Positions 56,001 through 62,896 of a stretch of 64,000 nucleotides of DNA are shown piece by piece. A model generated the notes under the pieces. It did not search any database. It saw nothing but the letters and a program-made list of their open reading frames with translations, and was not told the origin of the DNA. Source of the DNA: Pandoraea horticolens (lineage in GTDB: Bacteria; Pseudomonadota; Gammaproteobacteria; Burkholderiales; Burkholderiaceae); contig NZ_CABPSM010000009.1 in assembly GCF_902459555.1 (NCBI RefSeq), positions 1 through 64,000 on the forward strand. The letters are read 5' to 3'. The position numbers were made by a program, and so were the translations under genes. Position 1 is the first letter of the stretch, and each line of letters opens with the position of its first letter.

Positions 56001-58743
56001 ACGTGCGCGCGATGGCGTCTGCGGCCAGCCACGCATGATTGGCCAGCATCGAGGCCACGATCAAGGTGCGCTCGACGCCGCTTCTCATGTCCCTGCCGAC
56101 CGCGCGCGAGTGGCTCGGCATCGAAATGCCTGTCTGCGACGGGATCAGGCCCGCCGCAATCATGAACATCGCCGGGGCGCAGATCGCCAGCAAGACCAGC
56201 GCCGACCAGACGCCAACCGGCGCTTGCGCGACTGTCCACGCGCCCACCAGTGTCGCCAGCGAGGCAGGCGCGCTCAGAGAGCGACGCAGATTGTCGAGCA
56301 TCTTCCATCGGGCGGCGGCCGGAATGGCGCCGCCACGCTTGCCCACGATCCACGGCAACAGTTGCCAGTCACCTCGAATCCAACGGTGCAGACGGGTGGC
56401 AGCGACCTGGGCATGTGACGGGAAGTCCTCGAACAACTCGATATCGGTGACCAGGCCGCAACGGGCAAAATTCCCTTCGAACAGATCATGGCTGAGGATC
56501 GTGTTTTCCGGGATTCGTCCCGCGAGTGAGGATTCGAAGGCGTCGACGTCATACAGGCCTTTGCCGATATAGCTGCCCTCGCCGAGCAAATCCTGATAGA
56601 CATCCGACACGGCCCCTGCATAGGGATCGATGCCGTAAGGTCCCGAGAAAAGGCGTGAATAGAGGGAGCCCTCGCTCATCGTCGGTAAGGTCGGCGTGAT
56701 GCGAGGTTGCAGAATGCCGTAACCGGCGACTACGCGCCGCGAGCGCGGATCGATGTACGGATGGTTCAGCGGATGTGCCGCCGTGCCGACGAGTTGACGC
56801 ACGGCGTCGATAGGCAGACGCGTATCGCTGTCGAGCGTGATCACGTACCGCACGCCGGGAGGTATCCACGGCGCGCGCCCGTCAACGTCCATGAACGACG
56901 TGTCCGTCGCGCCTCGCAGCAGCCGGTTGAACTCGTGCAGCTTGCCGCGCTTGCGTTCCCACGCGAGCCATTTGCGCTGCGATTCGTTCCACAGTCGTCT
57001 GCGATGCAGCAAGAAGAAGTGCGGGCCATCGGAGGTGCCGTCCGCGTATCGGGCGTTCAGCGTCGCGATGCGTGCACTGGCAGCCGCCAGCAGCGGCATG
57101 TCGCTGTCCATGTGCTCCGTATCCGCATCGCGCCAATCGGAGAGCAATGCGAACCGGACATCCCCTCTGGGGTTTGCGAGATAGTGCACTTCCAACTGTG
57201 CCGCTTGCGCGGCAATGTCCGCCTCGTTCGTGAGCATCATCGGCACGACGACGAATGTTCGGAGGTCCGGCGTAATGCCGTCGACCAGTTCGAGGCGCGG
57301 CAGATGACGTGGCGGAATCAGCCGGGACAGTGCGTGGTCGATGAGCATAACCGCAAGTTCCGACGCGGGGAATATCCCGCATAGGCCCAGCAATACAACC
57401 CCAGCCACGCTCACACCGGCCGCAACGCTGAGCCATAGGGGCAGGGCCACCAGCAAGCTGCTCAGCAGGCAAACCCCCACGATATAGGCCACGGCGCTAT
57501 GGGAGGCACTATACAGACGCCATCGGCGCGTAAGCGGCACACGATAGGCGATCTCGCGCTCAAACTCGCGCCGGCCGGCCGACAGAAGATAGTAGCCGGG
57601 GTCCGTGCGTCGCGGCATGTCGTCGGCGTTGGCCGATTCACCCGTGCCCGCCGCCGCAGCGGACGCCTTAAGGTTCAGCGCCCGCGTGACTTCAAGCTCG
57701 GACAACCGGGACCTTGCCGCCAGCTTCTCGATCTCGTGCCGGTAACGGTCGCGCGTGGCAAAGTCCATGTCCGCGTAACCCGTGTTGTGGCGCAGATGGG
57801 TGTCGACCAGACTGACTTCCTCGAACAGCGGCTGCCAATCGAACGCCCGCATGTCGCGCAAGCTGGTGATGACATTGCGTACCGTCATGTTCGCTGCGGC
57901 CTGACTGGCATGCTCGGCCTGTACGATGTCGTCGGCCGATTGTCCTTGCTGCGCCAGTTGATCGCTGAGCCATTGCAGCGACCTGTCCTGATAGCGTAGA
58001 CGCTGAATCAACTGCACGGTAAAAGCCGGCTCAAACGGCTCGACGACGCCAGCGCGCGCCTCCGGTACGTCGCCAGTGACGGGCGACGCGGACGCCTTGC
58101 GCGAGAGCAGGTCGTCCGCATACCGGTCGGCGGCCTGTCGGTTGACCTGAGATTGGGTAACGTGAGCACACAGGCGACGGAGATTCTCGATCATCACCGC
58201 GCGCAGCGTGAGCGGCATCGCCCAGAGTTCCGCCATGGTCAGCGGGTCGACGCGCTGATAGGCGAGCAAAAAGCAACTGAGCAATGCAGGGTCGAAACGG
58301 CTGTCGGTGTGGGCCACGAAGGCCCAAAGCACACCATAGATGCGCGGGTGGCCGCGCAACGGGCCGTCAAGCAGACGCGGCAATGACCGGAAAGACCGCG
58401 TGTCCAGGCCATGCCGGACCTCTCGGAACTGGTCGGAGACGGTACGGAAGTTATCCAGCAACCACTCGGCGGCCGGCGTGATCGAGCGGCGCTGCAACGT
58501 TGCTTGCGCCGTTGCGTCATAGCACTTGCGCAATACGCGCTCGTTGTCTGCGGCGCGTGAAGTCAGTGATCGGGCGCGTGGCGGGTGCACCGCAACTTGC
58601 TGCGCACGCGCCAGACTGAGGGCATGCTGCTCCAGCCGGTCGCGGCTGAACAACTCCGCGCGAATCGGAGCTTCGGGAGGGCCGAAGTCGCTCGCCCCTC
58701 GGGAAGTTCCGACAAAAAAGGCCATGCCTGGCGGTGTCCACAT
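50092..58743 (-). CDS. ndvB: cyclic beta-1,2-glucan synthase
   Basis: 2883-residue inner-membrane enzyme (GT84 plus GH94), making periplasmic cyclic beta-1,2-glucans from UDP-glucose. The N-terminal helical region is followed by membrane segments near residues 410-475, then the glycosyltransferase with ITLDSDTRLP, HDLFEGNFARCGLV and RWIRGDWQLLPW, more membrane helices near 830-1000, and a C-terminal glycoside-phosphorylase-like half with GGGDWNDGLNRVGMKG. Length matches known NdvB/Cgs proteins. Such glucans matter for osmotic adaptation and host interaction. Phosphoglucomutase, which feeds UDP-glucose synthesis, is encoded 4 kb away. Confidence 0.95.
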   Translation of the reverse strand: MWTPPGMAFFVGTSRGASDFGPPEAPIRAELFSRDRLEQHALSLARAQQVAVHPPRARSLTSRAADNERVLRKCYDATAQATLQRRSITPAAEWLLDNFRTVSDQFREVRHGLDTRSFRSLPRLLDGPLRGHPRIYGVLWAFVAHTDSRFDPALLSCFLLAYQRVDPLTMAELWAMPLTLRAVMIENLRRLCAHVTQSQVNRQAADRYADDLLSRKASASPVTGDVPEARAGVVEPFEPAFTVQLIQRLRYQDRSLQWLSDQLAQQGQSADDIVQAEHASQAAANMTVRNVITSLRDMRAFDWQPLFEEVSLVDTHLRHNTGYADMDFATRDRYRHEIEKLAARSRLSELEVTRALNLKASAAAAGTGESANADDMPRRTDPGYYLLSAGRREFEREIAYRVPLTRRWRLYSASHSAVAYIVGVCLLSSLLVALPLWLSVAAGVSVAGVVLLGLCGIFPASELAVMLIDHALSRLIPPRHLPRLELVDGITPDLRTFVVVPMMLTNEADIAAQAAQLEVHYLANPRGDVRFALLSDWRDADTEHMDSDMPLLAAASARIATLNARYADGTSDGPHFFLLHRRRLWNESQRKWLAWERKRGKLHEFNRLLRGATDTSFMDVDGRAPWIPPGVRYVITLDSDTRLPIDAVRQLVGTAAHPLNHPYIDPRSRRVVAGYGILQPRITPTLPTMSEGSLYSRLFSGPYGIDPYAGAVSDVYQDLLGEGSYIGKGLYDVDAFESSLAGRIPENTILSHDLFEGNFARCGLVTDIELFEDFPSHAQVAATRLHRWIRGDWQLLPWIVGKRGGAIPAAARWKMLDNLRRSLSAPASLATLVGAWTVAQAPVGVWSALVLLAICAPAMFMIAAGLIPSQTGISMPSHSRAVGRDMRSGVERTLIVASMLANHAWLAADAIARTLFRLIVSRRRLLEWVTAAQLKLHAGRSVGNFLWSLRGAVALTALCAGIVAWLRPASLTWAAPFLIVWGLSPFVAQWISRRPGPARPSLVPAGDLHTLRVAGRRIWRFFATFVDDENHHLPPDNFQEDPRPVVAHRSSPTNFGLYLLSVLSARDFGWIGVTETLERLERTLGTMSTLARHRGHFFNWYDTRELSPLVPQYVSSVDSGNLAGHLLVVVSACKEIPLQPVFARSQLNGIRDTAALLRDAIAHESDDRRTLTVNRNHLYDELNALELILLQPLPSEPVGTAADANDDWRRRWHAIDRRVSTLLDLAQTFANERGDEAHSEVLYWVGAIRNDVGSHLRDLTAILSSHGESAHDAAQSSVPGMDIPDAAIAKRFDAVAAMARRLFDEMDFRFLYAPDRRLFSIGYRMGDAHLDNSYYDLLASEARLTSFIAIAKGDVPATHWFRLGRIMAPYGNAAVLMSWSGSMFEYLMPSLVMDYPHRSLLDSTCALAVSSQIAYGKERNVPWGISESACNIRDRALTYQYADFGVPELALKRGLARSLVIAPYATVLAAMYDVPRAVANLKRLDAVGARGVFGYYDAVDYTPSRLPKNCNAVPVRTYMAHHQGMSLVALSNVLFGDVMRQRFHRQAVVRAADLLLHEANPREICAVDLAPDIADTPLGVEASVPVMRRFDSAGQTPPATHLLSNGEYSVMVTAAGSGYSLCGNAAVTRWREDLTCDPWGSYLFLRDTANDAVWSATAQPVGTEPESYDVAFSEDRASFVRHEGSLLTTLEIMVSPEDNAEVRRLSITNAGLQAREIEVTSYAEVVLAPMAGDTAHPAFSNLFIQTEYLPEVHGLLAMRRPRGGADTPLWAAHVLASTTHGGNVGYETDRARFITRGRTIRNPLAVMDGRPLSNTVGAVLDPIFSLRTRITIAPGATEHLVFSTMVAPTRELLLDLSDKYHDPASFQRISTLAWTQGQVNLHHLGITADDAHLFQFIANRVLYVDPAMRPAAEVLKRNTLSAPSLWRFGISGDLPIVLVRVDDPDDRDIVRQLLRAHEYWQGKGVPVELVILNERKVSYIQDLQVSLQTMVSGTQVTPDQSGGRGGISVIRADGLEAAEMTLLLSAARVVLAGARQGSLEEQIVRMGRNDTPTLTPKRIARTYSTRSDDSADTPLPAPALEYFNGLGGFAEQGREYVTVLGPGQRTPAPWLNIIANPDFGFQVSESGGGYTWSSNSHENQLTPWSNDPVVDPCSEAFFLRDDDTGHLWSPTASPIRLENTRYIASHGFGYSRFEHAVHGIKTELVQFVSWQDPVKFSTLTIENRTKRPRRLSAAAYVEWVLGTERARNAPFVVSEIDPVTGAMFAGNPWNAEFGERIAFVDWLGRQTQWTGDRTEFIGRNGDLAHPAGLLPDAVLSNATGAGMDPCGVLVTQITLAPGERVELTFLLGQANDRDAARKYVQRYRATSPGEALATVKSEWHAILTQLQVETPDRATDLMLNGWLLYQVVSCRMWARAAFYQASGAFGFRDQLQDCMALCYTRPDLARAHLLKAAARQFVEGDVQHWWHPPSGRGVRTHISDDRLWLPYSVTHYVRVTGDTQILDELVPYLDGRPVADEEENAYYVPTVTEQTGTLFEHCQRAIDCSLATGPHGLPLIGGGDWNDGLNRVGMKGKGESIWLGWFLHATALHFADLAEARGEVDATRWRVHAEGLRAALNNGAWDGAWYLRAYFDDGTPLGSAGDAECRIDSIAQSWSVISGAGDPDRQRRAMESVEHYLVRPGDDLILLLTPPFDKMERDPGYIKGYVPGVRENGGQYTHAATWCMIAFAQLGDGNRAGDMLKMLNPIHHADTRAGVHAYKVEPYVMAGDIYAAPTHVRRGGWTWYTGAAGWVYRGAVESILGLQKRGDTLRVTPCIPREWRGFRLSYLFGESRYLISVANLHGQTQGPTSVTVDGHLLAGSDQDIPLVDDGRIHRVQINLLPLA

Positions 58744-58770
58744 GCCGATGTCTCCAGCGTTACATTGCGA

Positions 58771-59103
58771 TCAGGAGAACATCGGGTGCTTATCGTCCAG
58801 CCCGACGACTTCATCATAGATGTGGCCGCGCGTGCGTCCATCGAAGTGCTGCCAGGTGCGAGCCAGCCAATATTTCATCTTGCGCCGGGAGACGTCGCCC
58901 GCACTCACCGGGATAGCCGGGAACTGGATGTTCTCCCCCACCAATTTTCCTTCCAGGTACTCATGGGCGTTGGCCCTGACGTACTCCTTCGCTTTCATCA
59001 GTTCCGTGGCGCTGGAGGAAAACGACAAATCCAGACATGTCAGCGTCCAGACGGCGTCCTGATGCTCCCCATAGACATGGAGCAGTATGCGTTCCTTTCT
59101 CAT
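58771..59103 (-). CDS. hypothetical 110-residue protein upstream of ndvB
   Basis: Unrecognised. ATG 59103 has AAGGAG 6 nt upstream. Sequence begins MRKERILLHVYGEHQDAVWT and has no signal peptide or membrane segment. It ends 27 bp before ndvB on the same strand, so it is probably co-transcribed with it. Confidence 0.7.
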   Translation of the reverse strand: MRKERILLHVYGEHQDAVWTLTCLDLSFSSSATELMKAKEYVRANAHEYLEGKLVGENIQFPAIPVSAGDVSRRKMKYWLARTWQHFDGRTRGHIYDEVVGLDDKHPMFS

Positions 59104-59314
59104 GATCGACTCCTTATGGCACATGCGTGGCATATGCATCGGATGATGGTCGCGGCTTTTGCTCGCCAAGTCGGTTCGATACCGAACGGACTCGGCTGCT
59201 GCTTTCCAGTACGGTTGTGGCAACTTCGGCATCTGAACCTCTGCGCAGCGCGACGTTGGCGCAGGCGCAGCGGGCAGACGCCGTCAACGACAGGCGATTC
59301 GCGGGAGGTTTGCC

Positions 59315-60136
59315 ATGTTACGTACCCTGGACGAACTGGAGGGCTGCACCGTTCGCGCGACGGATGGTGATGTCGGTCTGGTGAAAGATCTGTACTTCGA
59401 CGACAAAGCGTGGGTCGTCAGGTATCTCGTAGTGGAAACCGGGACGTGGCTCGCGAACCGGCAGGTGTTGATCTCGCCGATTTCGATTGGCCGGAGCGAT
59501 TGGCTCGACGACATCATCCCGGTCACAATCACCAAGGATCAGGTAAAGCACAGCCCGGATATCGACACGCACAAACCCGTGTCGCGCCAGCACGAAACCG
59601 ACTACCTGGCGTATTACGGGTACCCCGATTACTGGGGCGGTGCGGATGCCTGGGGAGAAGGTGCATTCCCGAGCAGTCTGGCCACCGGCAGCCGATCCGA
59701 GCAAGACGCCTTTCGCGTGGCTCGAGAGTCCGCGCATGCCCACGACGAGATGGCGAACCGGCCGCGTCGTGATCCTCATCTGCGCAGCGCCGACGCGGCC
59801 GCCGACTATCACGTCCATGCCAGCAACGGGGACATCGGACATGTCGAAGGCTTACTCGTGGATGTCCACACATGGGCGGTGCGCTACATCATCGTCAACA
59901 CCAGCAACTGGTGGATGGGCCATCAGGTCGCCATTCCCGTGGGGTTGATCGAGCGGATGAACTGGCTGGACGCCACCGTCTCACTGGCCCTCACGCGCGA
60001 AGCGGTGAAAGCGGCCCCGCCGTATGACGCCAAGGCCAGGCTTGATCGCCGGCAGGAAATCTCCATCCACAGACACTATGACCGTCCCGGCTACTGGAAC
60101 GACGCACCGACGCACGCGCGCGATGGCAGCGAATAG
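59315..60136 (+). CDS. protein with two PRC-barrel-like domains
   Basis: 273 residues. Two PRC-barrel units are visible: residues 8-75 (GCTVRATDGDVGLVKDLYFD, WVVRYLVVETGTWL) and about 165-235 (HVHASNGDIGHVEGLLVDVH, WAVRYIIVNTSNWW). A polar Arg/Asp/His-rich linker joins them. Such proteins are cytoplasmic and often linked to stress or photosynthetic and RNA-processing complexes; no specific role can be given. GGGAGG precedes ATG 59315. Confidence 0.85.
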   Translation: MLRTLDELEGCTVRATDGDVGLVKDLYFDDKAWVVRYLVVETGTWLANRQVLISPISIGRSDWLDDIIPVTITKDQVKHSPDIDTHKPVSRQHETDYLAYYGYPDYWGGADAWGEGAFPSSLATGSRSEQDAFRVARESAHAHDEMANRPRRDPHLRSADAAADYHVHASNGDIGHVEGLLVDVHTWAVRYIIVNTSNWWMGHQVAIPVGLIERMNWLDATVSLALTREAVKAAPPYDAKARLDRRQEISIHRHYDRPGYWNDAPTHARDGSE

Positions 60137-60283
60137 CGTATTTCCTCAGCGCCTGCCCGACGCCGCCAAGGGCGCTTGTAAAGCATAAAATGAATCGTGT
60201 AGGACGTGGCCCGTCAGGTCAGGCGGGTCCGGGTTGTCTCACGTGCAAACACTGCGCGTGTTCGGATGCAAGGGAGGCCTGCC

Positions 60284-61153
60284 GTGAATACCATCACTTC
60301 CTTTCTGGTACTGATGCTGCTTCTCGCCGGCGCGGCTGCCGGCATGTATATCAGTCCCTATCTGGTGCCGTGCTTCGCGCTCGCCGCCCTATTGGTGGCT
60401 TCAACGTTGAAGATGGCCAACGCATGGCAGAAGTTCGTGATTCTGCGCGCTGGAAAACTGCAAAGCGTGAAGGGCCCCGGTCTTTTCCTGATCCTGCCGG
60501 TGATCGACAGCGTCACGGCAGTGATCGACGAGCGCATTCAAACCACCGCCTTCAACGCTGAGCAGGCATTGACAAAGGACACCGTGCCCGTCAATGTCGA
60601 CGCGATCATTTTCTGGCACGTCAACGATGCCGAGCGGGCCGCCTTGGCAATTACGGACTACCGGCAGGCGATCGACAGAGTGTCGCAGACGTCGTTGCGC
60701 GAGATGATAGGCGCATCGATGTTGTCGTCTCTGCTCTCCGACAGGAAAGCATCTGACGAGCAATTACGTGCCGAGATCGGCGCCAAGACCGCAGCATGGG
60801 GCATCGCAGTGATGTCGGTGGAGGTTCGCGACGTGGCCATTCCGGTCGCCTTGCAGGATGCCATGTCGAGACAGGCGCAAGCCGAACGCGAAAAGCAGGC
60901 CCGCATGATTCTCGGGTCTGCAGAAGCGCTGGTCGCGGCGAAGTTCGTGGAGGCCGCAGCAATTTATGAAGGGCATCCACAGGCTTTGCAACTGCGCGCA
61001 ATGAATATCATCTACGAGACGACCAAGGAGCGCGGCGCCACCATACTGATGCCCTCTGCAATGGTCGACAGCATGAATCCCGTAGCGTTGTCGTCTGCGG
61101 TGGCAAGCACCGATCCCGCCAGTGCACCTCCCGGACTGAACGGCACGGCATGA
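60284..61153 (+). CDS. slipin/SPFH (stomatin-like) membrane protein
   Basis: 289 residues. Two adjacent hydrophobic segments occupy residues 5-45, followed by an SPFH domain (AWQKFVILRAGKLQSVKGPG, LILPVIDSVTAVIDERIQTT, DTVPVNVDAIIFWHVNDAE) and a helical C-terminus. Expected to scaffold membrane microdomains. GTG 60284 has GGGAGG upstream; an in-frame extension of 26 residues is Arg-rich and unlikely. No NfeD partner gene is next to it. Confidence 0.88.
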   Translation: MNTITSFLVLMLLLAGAAAGMYISPYLVPCFALAALLVASTLKMANAWQKFVILRAGKLQSVKGPGLFLILPVIDSVTAVIDERIQTTAFNAEQALTKDTVPVNVDAIIFWHVNDAERAALAITDYRQAIDRVSQTSLREMIGASMLSSLLSDRKASDEQLRAEIGAKTAAWGIAVMSVEVRDVAIPVALQDAMSRQAQAEREKQARMILGSAEALVAAKFVEAAAIYEGHPQALQLRAMNIIYETTKERGATILMPSAMVDSMNPVALSSAVASTDPASAPPGLNGTA

Positions 61154-61273
61154 CAGCCGACTTGTCGAACGCGCGGCGTTCGGCGATCTATTCGCCCTCA
61201 AGCATGATGCGGGCTGATCCGTGGGGGCAGTCAGGTGACGGGGGCATCGCCCCTTGAGCGTTGCCTCGTGCCA

Positions 61274-61330
61274 TCAAGCACAAAGCAAAATGAAGGTCAT
61301 CGCGACGAAGAGGAGTACCGCGTAGCTCAT
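61274..61330 (-). CDS. 18-residue membrane peptide
   Basis: ATG 61330 with GAGG 8 nt upstream opens MSYAVLLFVAMTFILLCA and stops. It is almost entirely a hydrophobic helix. Too short for automated callers; supported only by the Shine-Dalgarno and composition. Confidence 0.4.
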   Translation of the reverse strand: MSYAVLLFVAMTFILLCA

Positions 61331-61478
61331 TGTCATCACCTCACTTCCATTGGGAAATACTGCGTGATCGGGACACGCCCTGAAGCTTCGCGCGTCTTGC
61401 GCAGGCCGTGCGTATCGCGGTCTTCGTCATTCATCCCGCATTCTCCACTCGGTGCACCAGACCTTTCGGCGTGGCGGG

Positions 61479-61649
61479 CTATTCATCGGACAACTGCACC
61501 AGCGCTGCCGTCTCGCCGGCGGTAGCCACATTGACAAGCTTGTTTCTCGCGCCGCAGTCGGGGCAATCGAAGTAAAAGCCGAGATCGTTGACCTCCGGGC
61601 TCATCTCCGGAAAGTCGTTCACTTCGCCGCAGGTTCTGCATGTGAACAT
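61479..61649 (-). CDS. 56-residue zinc-ribbon protein
   Basis: ATG 61649 behind AAGGAG. The sequence opens MFTCRTCGEV and continues through FYFDCPDCGARN, two CxxC pairs 22 residues apart that would bind one zinc ion. The C-terminus is acidic. It resembles small stand-alone zinc-ribbon proteins. Not co-directional with the plus-strand neighbours. The 309 bases between it and the Spy-like gene hold nothing else that I can support. Confidence 0.65.
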   Translation of the reverse strand: MFTCRTCGEVNDFPEMSPEVNDLGFYFDCPDCGARNKLVNVATAGETAALVQLSDE

Positions 61650-61958
61650 GAGCTACTCCTTATTGTTCTGACGACGCTGCGCTATCAGCCATTCCGGACT
61701 GACGAATAGGCCAGCTCAGGGCCGCAACCGCCGCTCGTACTCAGCCCGGCCGGCAGCATCGTCCAGAGGTTAGGGGACGGCTCCTGTCACGTCTGTCCGA
61801 TAGCGAACATTCGTTGATATGGAAACGCGCAGGAGGGTCCGGCAGCGGACAGACGGGCCGGCGTTGCGGCGCCATAACTGAGTAGCCAATCGAACGTGAT
61901 TGCTTTCATTCACGAGTTGAGCACGCAAATTGTCGCTGTCCCATCTTCGAGACACACC

Positions 61959-62441
61959 ATGAAACTATCCAATACTTCGACGCAACTTCACGTCGTACGC
62001 ATACTTGAAGTCCTGATCGTTGCCGGCCTCGCCGTCGTGTGTACGCCCTCTGGCGCGGCCCCGACCATGGATAGCCCTGCAGCCGCCCATGCCACGAGGA
62101 CGGCCGCGCGCGTGCCTATCGAAACCCGCATCACCAGTCTGCACACGCGGTTACAAATCACTTCGACCCAAGAGTCCCTGTGGCAACCCGTCGCGCAAAT
62201 CATGCGCGAGAACGCGAACACGATGCAGACGTTGCTGCGTGCACGCGAGGATGGCGCCAGCCACATGAGCGCCATTGACGACTTGCACGCTTACGCCCAA
62301 ATTGCCGAGTCGCATGCCGACGGCATCAGGAAGCTGACGCTCGCGTTCGAGTCTCTGTACAACAGCATGTCCGACGTGCAGAAACGCAATGCCGACCAGA
62401 TCTTCCGTAATGAAGGGCATCACATGGGCCGTAAGGGCTGA
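61959..62441 (+). CDS. Spy/CpxP-like periplasmic LTxxQ-motif protein
   Basis: 160 residues. Signal peptide VLIVAGLAVVCTPSGAA, then a helical domain with the family pattern (RITSLHTRLQITSTQESLW, RNADQIFRNEG). Spy-like proteins are periplasmic chaperones induced by envelope stress. ATG 61959. The next small secreted-protein gene begins 17 bp downstream, so both may be co-expressed. Confidence 0.75.
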   Translation: MKLSNTSTQLHVVRILEVLIVAGLAVVCTPSGAAPTMDSPAAAHATRTAARVPIETRITSLHTRLQITSTQESLWQPVAQIMRENANTMQTLLRAREDGASHMSAIDDLHAYAQIAESHADGIRKLTLAFESLYNSMSDVQKRNADQIFRNEGHHMGRKG

Positions 62442-62458
62442 GAACACCGGAGTCAATG

Positions 62459-62794
62459 ATGAAATCGTCAATTACACGAAGACATGGCACGACGCCCCTC
62501 GGGGTGACGCTCGGCCTTGCGCTGGTGATCCTTTGCACGCTTGCACCGTCCGTCGTGCGTGCGGAGCCTGGATATCAGGACAACCGGAACACTTACCAGA
62601 CGGATAGACGTGACTTCCGGCACGATCCGCACCGGGAGGGCCACATGTATCGCCACGATCGGGCGCGTTACTACGACGGGTACCGTGACGGCTACGGGTA
62701 CCGCGACGGCTACACCTACGGGGCACCGCCCGTGGTGTACGCACCGCAGACATCGCCGGGCATCACCCTTTTCCTGCCGTTCCAGGCGCGATAG
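62459..62794 (+). CDS. small secreted Tyr/Arg/Gly-rich protein
   Basis: 111 residues with a signal peptide (LGVTLGLALVILCTLAPS..VRA). The mature part is rich in Tyr, Asp, Arg and Gly, with a near repeat RYYDGYRDGYGYRDGY. Function unknown; low-complexity envelope proteins of this kind are common. An ATG one codon upstream (62456) is also possible. Confidence 0.65.
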   Translation: MKSSITRRHGTTPLGVTLGLALVILCTLAPSVVRAEPGYQDNRNTYQTDRRDFRHDPHREGHMYRHDRARYYDGYRDGYGYRDGYTYGAPPVVYAPQTSPGITLFLPFQAR

Positions 62795-62896
62795 CCCGTG
62801 CCTGACCTGACGCGCCAAATCCGGCCGCTATGCCTATGCCGCCCCCGACGTTGGTACGCCGGCACCGTGGGGCGCCGAGTGCGGGTTGCCCGTACA

